Shown: positions 34,439 through 46,512, numbered from the stretch's first letter. The stretch is 64,000 nucleotides of DNA from Sphaerolaimus hirsutus (GCA_964036195.1 OZ038457.1:25430787-25494786), one strand, 5' to 3'. Numbers and translations: made by a program. The notes: a model not told the origin generated them from the sequence alone.

Positions 34439-35388
34439 GCACAATGCAAGTTGAATGAACACATGGTACAGTAAACTTTTCCGGCCGTCATTGCAGTTAA
34501 CTTAAGCGCTTTCCCTCGACTGTTTACTAAGCATCCATTTTTTTATTTGTTCTTTTTCCCATAAGCGAAAGCTCCATCAATAACATATTTAGTGTTGTTG
34601 TTTTTTCTTCCAGCGCGCTCTACTCTACCATTTGTTATTGGTATCTTTAAAACGGCGGCACCCATGCATACATCAAATTTGCATGCATTCGCTGTGGACC
34701 CTGAATTGAAGGCGGCTTTGGCATTGTTGGAACGATCCTGTGGACTGTCGGGCGGCTTTTTGGTATGGGATTTAATCAGCCCGGCTGGATTTTGTCGGGC
34801 AGCCCGATTTATTGGGTGTGAAATTGTGCGCTGTTTGATTCGCGAGCACCAATTGCACTTTAAATGAAATACGCGGGTTTACGTAAAAGTTGGGGTTAAC
34901 TTTATCAAAAATCTCTCCTGAACCTGATATCTAATTACATAAATAGCTGGCCGATTTGGGGGGGTCTAAACCCCCTCCCAACCCCCACCCCACTAATTGG
35001 AGACCCCTGGAAATTGATATTTTCTGAATGAATCGGGCTGCCCGAAAACAACATGTCGGGCTAATTAGCTCCCGGCTCGATGTCACTAAGTCGGATAGCG
35101 TCTACTCTGTTTCCGTGCGTGCCGCCCAATGGCAATGGCACCGTGGAACCGTGTAACAAGGTTTGTTAGCCCCCCCCCCCCTTCTAAATTAATTTTGGAT
35201 GTTTTAGATTGGATGTTTTTTGCGACAGTTGTTTGCGCCTGTGTGTTTCTGTTCCTTTTAGTTTTATTTCGCTTTAGGCTCTCATTAAACTCTAGTTTTT
35301 ATTGGGCGTGAAACGTTTTCACCCCCCCCCCCCCGCTTGTGGAGCGTCGCTGAATGATTTTCAATTTCCCATGTTCCATCATTTATAT
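34439..35388. other. No recognisable gene; CGGGCAGCCCGA palindromes
   Basis: CGGGCAGCCCGA at about 34796 and CGGGCTGCCCGA at about 35034 bracket a short GATAGATAGC-family insertion (about 34935-35010, ending GGAGACCCCTGG). A related CGGGCTGCCCGAC lies at about 58783. No gene is supported. Confidence 0.4.
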
Positions 35389-35632
35389 ACTCCGTTGACC
35401 GCACGCTATGCATTTTTCTGAAGGAAACACTTGATCATGACGTCATCGTTAATAAAAAAAGATTGTTCCACGATGAAAAACATTCGTCGCGTGCAGTCGA
35501 CTCCCCAATTTTCTTTTTAAAAAAATATCAATATTTTTGTTGTCTAGTTAAGTGTACGCATAAGTATCCTGCTCGTGAGTTATCGACTGCGACATAAGTA
35601 ATTTTGGACGCATACTTTGCGGTCCGCCGAGT
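35389..35632. mobile_element. GCGGACCGCATGC-type TIR element, complete, 244 bp
   Basis: ACTCCGTTGACCGCA...TGCGGTCCGCCGAGT is an imperfect inverted pair. The interior has ATCATGACGTCATCG and GCATAAGTATCCTGCTCG, as in 14786-15688. Confidence 0.7.
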
Positions 35633-35867
35633 ATATGAACCTATCAATTCGCTCATACGTCTACCTCTACGCGGCATTGAACTTGTCACTATCTTTTATG
35701 TTCACATATCAAAAGGAACTTTAATCACCCCGGCCCTACCTATCTAATCTTCTATGAAAATGGCAGCTAAATAATCAGCCCAGACCGCATGTGATGTCTG
35801 CTGACTGCGACCCTTTTAGTGAAAATACCGTATCCCATCTGAATAGACAACTAAAAAATCTATAGCC

Positions 35868-36310
35868 GGTGCACACGCTAGTTGACATTGACAAGTGAAA
35901 TTTCCAAAGTTGATAAATTCAAATCTGTTTTAAACACGTTTGTCACTTTAAAAACGACCATATTCTTACATTACCTTGCTTTGAACATCAGTCGATCATA
36001 TGGTGCATACCACGACTTAGCTTATTCATCGAAATATGGTAAGATTATCTGTAGAGCCAGTCCGACCAGTATAAGAAGGGCTTACTGCCAATGCCACCCA
36101 TCATGCAGAGTGTTATACATTTCGATGATGGAATGACCGGTGTCTTAAAATGGGGTTAGTGCCAATCCCAGTAAAATGTCCTGTAAAATATCAAATGTCA
36201 TGTAAAATGACCTGTAAAGGTGAAAAATGGTGCTTAAATTTTTCTCTCGAGTTATTTAGTTGACATTCAGTTGACACGAATTTGCGATGTCAACTAGTGT
36301 GTGTGGGCCC
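35868..36310. mobile_element. GTTGACA-type element with a nested TGTAAAATG fragment
   Basis: GTGCACACGCTAGTTGACA opens and TGTCAACTAGTGTGTGTGGG closes the element. A short TGTAAAATGTC-type copy sits at 36150-36215. Confidence 0.55.
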
Positions 36311-37252
36311 AATGTGTGTTCCGTGAAATTAAAAATAACCAAAAATAATAACACCCTTAAAATAAAAATAATGTTCAATTTTATTTTTGAAAACCAGTTG
36401 AAACCTTTTTTCGTGAAAACGACAGCAGATGATTTTCCAAGAGATACCCATTTACCCTTAAAAAGCGCCTATGCTGACGCACGTGTCACCTACTAAGCCA
36501 TGTAAATGTGTTTTCTGAGTTTAACCTTTGCGTGAAGAGTGCATTATTTTGACGAGCTAAAAGCCTGTTTTTAGCGGGCTATAATCAAATGTGATTGAAG
36601 GTACTATAACAGTACATTTTATTTTCATGATGTAAATAGGTTACAGATGAAATGGTTCTCATTTTTTAAGAAAGTTTTTTCTAGGTTTCTGCTCTTCTGC
36701 TGCTTTTTTTTGTGGTAGCGCATTTCATGTTAAAAAATATTTACTGTATAAATTGCTTTTTCATTACATACTACTTATACAGAAACAAAATATTTGACAC
36801 TAAAAGTACCAAAAATATCTCCAGTTCGATCAGATTGCAAATTATTGCAAAATATGTTAGTGAAGAAGTGCTAAAAATAATAGCTTGTGTTTAAAAAAAG
36901 CACTTGAAATTTCACTTTTAAAAAACAAGCTAAGATACCCTAAATATGTTGTATTGAATTCAGCAGATACAGGGACTATCTAGGATTTGGTGGGCTATTT
37001 GTATAATAAAAACCTATATTTGTATTTGTGAATGTGAGCCCACACACACTAGTTGACATCATAATTGATTTACCTTTCCAGCCCTACTGTAGATAGACTA
37101 TATAATTAAACACAAATGCTTTCACTCGTTTTTTTTATGTGTTCCCAATCCACCGGATCTGTTCAGAAAATGAAAGCTAAATTATAAGCATACTATTTAA
37201 ACAAATGCCCAGTAGTCTTCCATTCCATGCCGCCCTAAACTAAGAATTATTA
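36311..37252. other. No recognisable gene
   Basis: AT-rich. A lone GTTGACA-element left end (GAGCCCACACACACTAGTTG) lies at about 37037-37056. Confidence 0.35.
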
Positions 37253-38097
37253 TACCGTATTTCCTCGAAATACCCCCCGGGGGTTTATTTTTCCAGAGTG
37301 AGTATTTTGAGGCGGGGGTTAAACGAGGAGGGTATTTCGAGAGGGGGCTTATTTTTCGCCAATTTTTTTGAACTGCCTGTACTAATTTGTTGTTTGTAAC
37401 GTACGCAGACGTAGAAAAATGAACAATAAGCACCATGTATAAGAGTCTGAAGACTTATATAAGTATGTAGACAGTGGCGTAGCCAGGATTTTTGAGCGGG
37501 GGGGGCGGATTGTATACGGAGCCCAGCGAACGGGGGGGGGCGGCGCCCCCCCCCCCTAAAATTTGGCCCTTTGATAGCGGAATGGAGTTATGGCGCTGGC
37601 GCCATTTGTAGGCGCCGCGCCATGGCGTGATTGGCGTCGGCGTTGGCGCCAATGGGTACAATATAAGAAAAAATTTGTACCTAGATGTCTGAAAATTTGT
37701 ACCGCATTTAGTAATTTTAAGCGGTATTTATACTAATGCGACGTACATAACAACAACAGAGATTGCGTGGAAAGAAGTGCGCGCTTGCGCGCAAAATTTT
37801 TGAAAACAACCTACAAAATCGGTATAGAAAAGTGGCATTCTCGGCAATTTTTATGTCCGGCCCGGGAAGGGGGGGGGGCGGCCGCCCCCCCCGCCCCCCC
37901 CTGGCTACGCCACTGTATGTAGATGGTATAAACCCTTTTCTAACATAACACAGTCATTGTTATTAACTTATGGTCTGCGTTGCCCGGACCATAAACCGCA
38001 TTTACACTCAATTTGGGGGGGGGTGTATTTCGGGGGGGGGGGGGGGTATAAATTCATAGTGGCCATTTTGAGGGAGGTATTTCGAGGAAATACGGTA
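37253..38097. mobile_element. TACCGTATT-type MITE interrupted by a hAT-like MITE
   Basis: TACCGTATTTCCTCGAAATA...TTCGAGGAAATACGGTA. Without the nested insertion it would be about 390 bp, and it is closely related to 61805-62053. Confidence 0.85.
37472..37915. mobile_element. Nested hAT-like MITE (GCGCCA family), complete
   Basis: CAGTGGCGTAGCCAGG...CCTGGCTACGCCACTG is a perfect 16-bp inverted pair with a perfect 8-bp duplication TATGTAGA (37464-37471, 37916-37923). The unoccupied site survives at about 61925-61932 in a sister element. The interior has GGCGCCGCGCCATGGCG and GCGCGCTTGCGCGC. Confidence 0.93.
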
Positions 38098-38288
38098 TCT
38101 TTAATGGGAATGTGAACGGAATGTATGCACACGTATTTGTACCTATTTTCATTCCATTTGTTGTGCCAAGCATCGAGCTAAAATGTGCAGGCGCTGCTCA
38201 TTGCCAAGAAAAAGTGTCAGTGGAGTGGGCGTGCGCTCAAATTACCTGTAAGGTATTTTGTATATCTTTGAGTTTATTTCAGTTAATG

Positions 38289-38629
38289 CAGGGGTCCGCA
38301 ATTGTGTAGGGGGTCTTGGGGTGTTGGGTCGCTCAACTATCTGTCTATTCCGACGGTAAATTTTTTGACTACCCATTTTTGGCAATCCCCTGAACCCCAC
38401 CCCTTTAGGATGTTGAAGGTGAAAAACTATATAAAGGTATGAAAATTACCGATTTTGAGGGGGAATCGGGGCAAAATTTCTCAAAAACCGTTCCAGATGG
38501 ATAGCTGGACGATTGGGGGGGGGGGAGTTCAGGGGATAGTAGCTAAAAAATTTGCCTCCAGGATAGATAGGTAGCTGGCGGATTTGGGGTGGGTGGGTTA
38601 CCCCCAACCCCACTCCTACTAAACCCCTG
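38289..38629. mobile_element. GATAGATAGC-family fragment
   Basis: CAGGGGTCCG opens and CTAAACCCCTG closes the copy. GATAGATAGGTAGC and AAAAATTTGCCTCC blocks are present. No clear duplication was seen. Confidence 0.5.
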
Positions 38630-38945
38630 TCTCAAATAACTATCTATGTGGATCAAATTTTCAGCAATTTTTCCCAATTTTTGTACAAAGTCGCTAGATT
38701 TTGCTCCATTTTGCCTATTTTGGACTATATACCGATATATTGCCTATGTTTAACCTAAATATTTGTGCTACTTTTAACCTAAGTGATTTCCCCTTTCTGC
38801 CATCTATGCTTTGAAAAAGCCTATATATTTTTGCATCTCGAGCCCCCCCCCCAGCTATCTATCCATCCGGAGGAGCGCTTTGCCATTGCTATCTATACAA
38901 CTACCGCGAGTTTTTGAAATATTGGAGACCCCTGGAGAAAAACGT
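38630..38945. mobile_element. GATAGATAGC-family fragment, inverted
   Basis: CCTATATATTTTTGC, CAGCTATCTATCC and the end GGAGACCCCTGG read in the opposite orientation to the preceding copy. Confidence 0.5.
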
Positions 38946-39908
38946 GACATAGAGACATCGTTGGAGGGGGGGGGGGGGTTAACACCACTATTGCACCCCC
39001 ATTGAGACAGGGAACTCGCTTGAAAAAACCAGACGGTGAAAAAAAGATTGAAAACCCCTTCGCATTTCATTGTAGGTAATCAGCTAAAGAATTTTTTACA
39101 ATGTGTAATTACATCCATCTAATCATCTCACATTCAACTGTTGTTTCCTTCATCACTTCACTTCAAAATGTGTCCGCTGTTAGCCTGTTTATCGTTGACT
39201 ACAAAATATGATTCATGGGTGGGGTTTTGTGGCAATGTAATTAATTTGGTTTGTGTTGGCGAGTTAATTACACCATGGCTAATTATCGAACCTTGTGAAT
39301 TGTTTTTTTGTCAAACTCAAAATATCCTGTTTGTTGCCACATTTGCTCAAAATCACCACATTTAAAAAGCCTCAGTAAAGAATGTTTCGAAGGGTGTAAA
39401 TATTCCAAAAAAAATCGTCTTTGTCTGATCGCGGTGTAGGTTTATTCAAAAAAGCTGCTTGTGAATTGGTTATACTTCACAATGTTTGAAACATTCCAGC
39501 TAACTATTTATTCCCATTGTGTTACTGTAATGCTTACACATAAACATTAAAAATGTACTACTCGAAAAATGTAAATTCTTCCTGCTAGAGATTACCCTAT
39601 AAAACTCAAATAAGCCCCTAGGGAGTTATTTTATCGACACAGTTATTGAGGGGGAGTTTTTCAAGGGGGGGTTGTTTTGTCCTCATTATTACATTGGTAT
39701 TTACTGTAAAAGCCCCTCTCCCATAGGCCATACTAATAAAATTTGGCTGAGGTTTAAAAAAAACTGTTTCGTTGTTTAAAAAAACTCCCGGCCTTACCAA
39801 GGGGATCATTCGAAGTCTTGTATGATTACTCTTTTCCTCTTCCCTGCATTTCTGCCGAAAGCCGCGCCGCGTCTCTTGATTTGCTTGTGATGGAGAATTA
39901 TAAATAAA
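38946..39908. other. No recognisable gene
   Basis: Nothing was supported. Bases 39600-39700 have TTGAGGGGGAGTTTTTCAAG typical of TACCGTATT MITE interiors, but no ends. Confidence 0.35.
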
Positions 39909-40224
39909 TACCGTATTTCTTCTAATAGAAAGGCGTCGTTCTATTCTTTTCGTTAACTTTTTACCTGCCCTTCTTTTGGAGACGCCCTTCTATTTTTTTC
40001 GTCAATTTTTCAGCCAATCTTTTCCAAGTTTCAAGTGTTACGTCACAGACAGTTCATAGAATGACGTTGCAGAGTTCATTCAACATTTGATGTTAAAATA
40101 GCACAAAATCAATGGACCAAAACACTTAATCACAGCGCCGCTGTTATTTTTATGCATTTGGCACAATTACAGCAGTTTGTGTACATTCTATTGGAGACGC
40201 CCTTCTATTAGAAGAAATACGGTA
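39909..40224. mobile_element. TACCGTATT-group MITE, AATAGAAGGGCG type
   Basis: TACCGTATTTCTTCTAATAG...CTATTAGAAGAAATACGGTA is a perfect inverted pair, with GGAGACGCCCTTCTAT repeated inside. Confidence 0.88.
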
Positions 40225-40380
40225 TTTCTTTTCTGCTGCGGATAAGGAAATCTAAATGAAGCGCACTAATTGCGAGAGGGATTTGCAACATCTAAATAAT
40301 ATTAATTGAATGAGCAATTTGTGGCCGCATTCCAAATAGGTGTAAATATTCATTTATTATTTACCCCTAATTTAATTATA

Positions 40381-40801
40381 TACCGTATTTCCTCGAAATA
40401 CCCCCATGGGGGTTTATTATTTCGCCAGCAAAATTTGAGGGGGGCTTAATTCGAGGGTTTTTTATTATTATTTCGTCAGAAATTTTCGTAAGGATCGTAG
40501 TAAATAGTAGGCATTTGCGTACCCAAAATAGGTAATAAATGTGTCCAAACAGGATATATTTGGACATAACAACGTAGATAGCTACACAAACTACTCTATG
40601 TGTAGCTGCAATGCAAATTAACAGTAATATACATCATGTACATTGCGTACATGACGTATTTATTATGTACATGACGTACATCATTCCGAAGGGGGGAGGG
40701 GTATTTCGAGGGTTTTTTTATTATTTCCCCTACCCATTTTGAGGGGGGGTTAATTCGAGGGGGGGTTAATTCAAGGGGGGGTAATTCGAGGCAATACGGT
40801 A
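40381..40801. mobile_element. TACCGTATT-type MITE, complete
   Basis: TACCGTATTTCCTCGAAATA...TTCGAGGCAATACGGTA. It is near-identical along its length to 21321-21762, including the GTACATTGCGTACATGACG core. Confidence 0.87.
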
Positions 40802-40866
40802 GCTATAACTCCAGGAGTATCGAACGTTGAAACGTACAAAATCAAATAATATTCACTAGATCCATA

Positions 40867-41167
40867 TACCGTATTTCCTGGAAATACCCCCATTTGTTCA
40901 GAGTGCAAATTTCTTGAGGGGATATTTCGAGGGAGTTATTACTTTTGCCAGAATGTTTCGAACTCCCGTACTTATTCGTTGTTTGCAACGTACGCAAACG
41001 TAGAAAAGACGTCTATAGACTCATACAAGAAAAAGCCCTGCCCTAACATAACTCAGTCACTGTTTTAACGTGTATTCTCTATTACACAGATCACAAACTG
41101 CAGTATTTTGGCGATAACATTCTCTTTACACTGATTTGGGTGGGGGGTTATTCGAGGGAATACGGTA
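40867..41167. mobile_element. TACCGTATT-type MITE abutting a coding-like island
   Basis: TACCGTATTTCCTGGAAATA...CGAGGGAATACGGTA. The right end joins the coding-like island at 41168 directly, with no acceptor between. Confidence 0.8.
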
Positions 41168-41266
41168 ACGCGTCCATCTATGAACGGGACCGATTCGCGT
41201 CTGGGCCGCGCGCGCTGTCTGCTCGCCGGCAAGCTGCGCTCGGCCAGGCGCCACGTGTCCGTCGAG
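41168..41266 (+). CDS. Candidate host exon, left edge replaced by a MITE
   Basis: A GC3-rich frame reads SMNGTDSRLGRARCLLAGKL, then RSARRHVSVE, and ends at an excellent donor GTCGAG|GTGAGC (41266/41267). The left boundary is the terminus of the MITE at 40867-41167, so either the acceptor was destroyed or the element sits inside the exon. The protein is not recognised. Confidence 0.45.
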
Positions 41267-41578
41267 GTGAGCCACGTCGTCGACGGCGTGAACACGTTGT
41301 TTTTTGACGTTTTTTTTTAAAAAATTGACGTTGGTACGTTTGGACGTTTTTGGCGTGGATTTTTGACTGATGGGTGGTTTGATTGGGTTGGGATTTTTGT
41401 GAAAAATTGAAATACCTACATGCGATGGTAAAATTTTTGGGTGTGTATTTCGAAGTTTTAATAAGAGAAACAGTTGTACGAGTGAGCATCAGGTAGATCT
41501 GCAACTGAACATGCAAACCTCTGCGATATTTATTATGAAAATAGTTACTTTGCTGTTATTCTTACCTCTACTCTTGAA

Positions 41579-41858
41579 TAGTGATGTGAAAAGCGCCAGG
41601 ACTTTGGCGCCAAGCGCCAAAAGCGCCATGGCGCTTTTCTGATCCCTAGCGCCAAGCGCCAATGGCGCCAGAGCAAAATGGCGCCAAGCGTCAGAAGCGC
41701 CATGGCGCTTTTTGCTTTGGCGCTAGCGCCAAGCGCCAGCGCCAGGCGTTTTGTTCCTGGCGCCAGGCAAAAATAGCGCCAAGCGCCAAAAGCCCCATGG
41801 CGCTTTTTGCTTTGGCGCTAGCGCCAGGCGCCAGCGCCATGGCGCTTTTACATCACTA
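41579..41858. mobile_element. hAT-like MITE made of GCGCCA units, 280 bp
   Basis: TAGTGATGTGAAAAGCGCC...GGCGCTTTTACATCACTA has a perfect 8-bp duplication CTCTTGAA (41571-41578, 41859-41866). Nearly the whole interior consists of GCGCCA/TGGCGC units in both orientations. Confidence 0.9.
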
Positions 41859-41888
41859 CTCTTGAAATACGAAAATCAGTCTATTATT

Positions 41889-42150
41889 TATTGATTTTAC
41901 TCCGCGGACCGCATGCTATGCATTTTTCTGAAGGAAACACCCCATCATGATGTAATCGTTAATAAAATTAAATTTGTTCAAATAAAATGACAAATACGTT
42001 TCAGGAAAAACATTTGCCACTTGTGTGCGACTCCGCCGTTTTTATTAAAATGTTTTTCCTTTTTTTGCGTGCGTAACCCTTGATATCGTAAGCGTTATCG
42101 ACTAAGCGCTTAAATCCTTTATACACCAATCGTTTATGCGTAATTTTCGT
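41889..42150. mobile_element. GCGGACCGCATGC-type element, right end lost
   Basis: CTCCGCGGACCGCATGCTAT opens the copy, followed by CATCATGATGTAATCG and the GCGTTATCGACTAAG region. No GCGGTCCGC terminus follows. Confidence 0.5.
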
Positions 42151-42812
42151 CGTGTGATTATCACTCAACCTGTGTCAGTGTGTAAAAACTATTGGCGCCC
42201 AGTGTAAATAGACTCCAGTGACATGACGCTGTGCATGCGCAGTTACTTATGTCTCGCCATGGAAGCGTGCCAATGATGATTAAAGCGTGCGATTGTTGTG
42301 AAAATGTAAAACATTTGTGATTATATTAACGTAAAACGTTATAACGTTTTGTCAACGTTTTGTTTCTAACAACACATCAATAAATTCGGTTGTCTTTCTG
42401 TGAAAATGTGTTAAACATTATTGGCACGTTTCCAGCGTGAATCACGCATGTATGGTGTAAAGTTACTGGAGTATTTATATAATGTTCGCGTGATATTATC
42501 TCTGCCATTCGTTTACCTGTACGGAATAGATCAATATTACAACTGTGAGCAGTTCACATGTGTTCAACGTTTGTACGTTAACGTACGCCGTATTTTTACA
42601 TAAATTCAGGTATTCACATAACTGTGTATTCATGTAAATATATACCTTAAGCTATGCCTACTGTTTATTTTTGTCCTATCATATGATCTCATATTTAATA
42701 TATTTATGCACACGGCTGCCTATGTAAAACATCGTGGTGCTAATGCCTCGACGATTTTTTCATGACATACTCGATGTTTTATGTTGTTGTTTTTTATACA
42801 CACATGCGCGTT
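42151..42812. other. No recognisable gene
   Basis: A short + strand frame (42421-42603) has no domain signature. Confidence 0.35.
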
Positions 42813-43189
42813 TACCGTATTTTTTCTAATAGAAGAGCGCCGTTCTATTTTTCGTCAACTTTCATACTTGCCGTTATATAGGAGGCTGCCGTTCAATTTT
42901 CCCCCACTTTTTCATACATTTTTGTTTTGAACATGAACTTGAGCAACATTTTAATACCAGAGCATCAATTTGAAATTTAATCATTATTTCAATGCTTTCA
43001 ATGTTCTCACCATCTACCTATTTTTTTGCGCTTTGGCACTCTTCCAACGTATTTCTACCTGTCGTTAAATTGAAGGGCACCGTTCCATTGTTTTCGTGAG
43101 TGCAAGTGGAGTCAAAACCTGCCGTTCTATTGGAGCTTGGAGGAGTCCGTTTGTTGGAGGCATGCCGTTTTATTAGAAGAAATACGGTA
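42813..43189. mobile_element. TACCGTATT-group MITE, AATAGAAGAGCG type
   Basis: TACCGTATTTTTTCTAATAG...TTTATTAGAAGAAATACGGTA, with internal CCGTTCTAT repeats. Confidence 0.85.
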
Positions 43190-44838
43190 TCCGCGAATTC
43201 CATTAGATTTTCAGCGTGCATTCTCACACTTAGCTATCTTTGTTTTCCCAGCCATTTGCCCAGTTTCCATGCCTACATATCCATTTTCACAACTTTTAAA
43301 TATATATTTACATAAAGGGCTCCAACGGGGGTTGGGGGGTACCCGACTTAAACCCCACTACGTTCCGGAATCGGCAAAAACTTTCCCGACGGACCACTAG
43401 TACAAAACATAGCTGAAAATAGGCAACATGAACATGGATTAGTGGTTTTGAAGGTGAGAATTTAATTATAAAGTATGAAAATTAGATATTTTGAGCACAA
43501 CTTAGCGTTTAGTTTGTCATAAATCGCACCAGTTGGACAGATAGCAAGCCGATTTGCGGGAGGGGTTCACGGGATAGTAGCCAAAAAATTTGCCTCCAGG
43601 AAAGACAGTTGGGTGATTTGGGGGGTTACCCTCCAACCCCCCTGCCTGCAGACCCTATATTTACAAGAGTGTCTGCGTGTGATTTTTTTCGATACACTCA
43701 TATTTACAGTTTGATTAATGCTAATTCCCCTTCTGTCTTCTTTGAAAACTTTCAGTGCAAATCATTTATGTTCGCCGTTCTAATTGAATTAGCGTACCGT
43801 GGTTTGCTTAGTTCGATTTTTTATCATTGTCTTAGCTCGGCGGCTTTTGTAAAAGGATTTTATTTTGCAAAGGCTGAACTAAATCTGGAAGGTCACAAAA
43901 TGTACTACATGATAAAGCGATGTGACAATGTTGTTGCTACAGCGTAAAAATCATAACTTTTAAACAGGGGACACAATTGGGAAGGTTGGGGGGACCCCCC
44001 AAATCACCCAGCTATTTATCTTGCTATCAGGAGCCATTTTTGAGAAATTCCGATGAGATTTTCAAGGTCTATATCCCTAATTTTCACGCCTTTTTGCACA
44101 TTTTCACCTTCAAAATCACTAGTTCATGTGCTTTCTACCCAATTTTCCCATATTTTTGCCCCTCCCCCGTTCGGCTCCGTATACAATCCGCCCCCCACTT
44201 AAAACTCCTGACTATATGCTTTTGCATGCTCAATGCTGTATTTTATGGCATCATTATGATTATTGTGGCTTATTGTAGGTGCTTCTTTATGCTCTATGGG
44301 TGATTGCATTTGACTGAAACTGGGCCATATGGGTCTTATGTTTTCATTTGGTTTGTCCGATTACTTTTTCCGATCATGACCGTGGCTTTAATTCATCGGG
44401 GGAAGGTTTTTGAACACCTATTTGGCGTCACTTCTTACGTTTCACTGCGCGCTTCACTTTTCGACCGGGTCGCCATTTTGCAGGACATTTTACATCACTT
44501 TTGACACTTTGCATGACTTTTGACACTTTGCATGACATTTTACATTTTACAGGGCATTTTACAGGGTCTGAGACTGGCACCTGGGTTCGCTTCGCAGCCG
44601 TTTTTTAAAGTGGATCGGTTTCGGGTAAAGAACTTCAACCTAAAATTGAAGGGGCCCATGGCGCACAAACAAATCACTTGGGATCGCTGCTGATCTCGTT
44701 TTGCATCATTGCAGTTAAAAAATGTATGGCCTCTATGGCGGCCAACACAAAAAAATGCCACGACGAGCTTGCTGTAATTTTGCTGTGGGCTATGTTTGCT
44801 TTGGCGCTGGCACCAAATTGTCAATTTTAGTACATAAC
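43190..44838. repeat. MITE debris without a gene
   Basis: GATAGATAGC-family fragments lie at about 43315-43650 and 43975-44140. A GCGCCA-family tail (GGCTCCGTATACAATCCGCC) is at about 44171-44215. A TGTAAAATG copy ending CAGGGTCTGAGACTGGCACC is at 44486-44582. No coding gene was recognised. Confidence 0.5.
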
Positions 44839-45280
44839 CAAGGACGTACGCAGGGGGGGGGGGGGCGGGGGGGGGGGGCAGCCGCCCCCCCCCGTTCCCG
44901 GGCCGGACAGAAAAATTTGCCAGAAATGTCACTTTTCTGAGGCGAACTTGTGGGCACTTTAAAAAATTTTTGGCGCGCAAGCGCGCAAATCCCTACCCCA
45001 TTCTTTAATATGTATTTTCAGGTGTCAAATTGCATTAGAAAAGTGTCCAACAGTGCCAAAAGCGGACCTAGTATCATATAGGTATAAATAGGTACCTATA
45101 TGGTAGACGTTGGCGCCAACGCCAACGCCAATTCTGCCATGGCGCTGGCGCCTACAAATGGCGCCAGCGCCATGGCTCCATTCCTTTACTATAGGCCTAA
45201 TTTTAGGGGGGGCCCCGTTCGCCGGGCTCCGTATACAATCCGCCCCCCCCCCCCGCTCAAAAATCCTGCGTACGTCCCTG
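44839..45280. mobile_element. hAT-like MITE (GCGCCA family), complete
   Basis: CAAGGACGTACGCAGG...CCTGCGTACGTCCCTG has a perfect 8-bp duplication TACATAAC (44831-44838, 45281-45288). GGCGCCAACGCCAACG and GGCGCGCAAGCGCGC are in the interior. It lies 135 bp upstream of the BEL element. Confidence 0.9.
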
Positions 45281-45414
45281 TACATAACTGAACGCTGTGC
45301 AGTACTCAACTTGTCAACTACACAGTTTTGTAAAAAGTATTTTAAAAACCATGTTTTTTTATAAGAATTTTACATAAAAATGCCGGTGTCGGCTGATAAA
45401 TTCAAGGTGTCTCA

Positions 45415-46512
45415 TGTGTAACATTATCGTAAAATGTAAAAACCTATAATATTTAAGTTAACTTTCTTATGTTCTCTTTTATATTCAATTAATTCAACTC
45501 GTCAAGATTTCATTCATATTTACATTCCCATTTTAACATCTTCACCTTCACCAATTAATATCTCAAGCGATGTTGTTTACAACGTGCGCTTCACATCGTT
45601 CACATATTTAGATCTTAGTCATTGCTCACATTCCGCCACATTTCCTTGACAAGCAGCACGCATATACGCCGTCATGTTTATGTTAAGCGGCGGGCCCGCC
45701 CCGAGCAGGGCGCCGGGCCCGCGCGCCATTTCAAATGCCGTCTGGCTTGTCTCACATTTTCACTATCTTGCCAGTTTAGCTCGCTTTTCATCGGAGAAGC
45801 GAGCGGGCAAGGATTGAACTTTCACAATTGGAAATGTTGGGTAAAAATCGGAGATTAGAGCCGACCGATTGGCGCCAAACCAATCGCCATCGGTCTGGCC
45901 CTTAAAAGCCGATTTCACAGCTAAAATCGGAGTGTTTGCAACCTCGTCAACTTCACACGAATCTCTTCCTAGGATCTAAATAAGCGCCGTAGTCACTTTA
46001 TTAAGTCGCTTGTTTTTGGTGCTAAGTTTAACGCTTGGTGCTCTAAGTCACCTCAGTGCTTTATTTCACACCAGCGCTGTTTGAGGTGCTTTATTCACAA
46101 CCGCGCCACTTAATTCTCGCCTTTTGTCGTAATTAAGTGCCTTCTTTTAATTGCCTTATTTCTCCGGTGATTAGAGCTTCTATTACGTTTTATTTAAGTA
46201 ATTAATTTAGTTGTAAATTAATTCCTTTGTTTACGTATATTTTTATATATATTTTATTTACATTTAATTCTTTGTATTTAATCGCCTAAATAAAAACGTT
46301 CGTCAAAACCTTTGGTAAACAATCTAAATTTGCTTCACACTAACTCACGTCAATTCACTTCAACTCAACTAATCACATTTGATAAAATAACGGAACGTCA
46401 ACTAGAGACGACGCTTCACGTCAACTTTCACTTGTTCACATTTGTCCTCTTCCTCGGTTAGGAATAGGAGCTGGTTCACAAGTCACTTCAACAAGTTCCG
46501 TATTATTTTACA
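45415..46512 (+). repeat. 5' LTR of the BEL element, 1098 bp
   Basis: It runs from TGTGTAACA to ATTTTACA. A GC-rich self-complementary block (GCGGGCCCGC and GCCGGGCCCGCG, about 45688-45722) could form a hairpin. AATAAA at 46289-46294 is a polyadenylation-signal candidate and TATATATATTTTATTTA precedes it. A 78-codon open frame (45622-45858) is identical in both LTRs but has no recognisable domain. Confidence 0.93.

Noticed and set aside
41585..41855. GCGCCA array as a coding CpG island
   Set aside because: It is bounded by inverted ends and a perfect 8-bp duplication, so it is a MITE.
45622..45858. 78-codon frame in both LTRs as a gene
   Set aside because: It is identical in both LTRs simply because the LTRs are, and it has no domain; it is mentioned in the LTR entry only.
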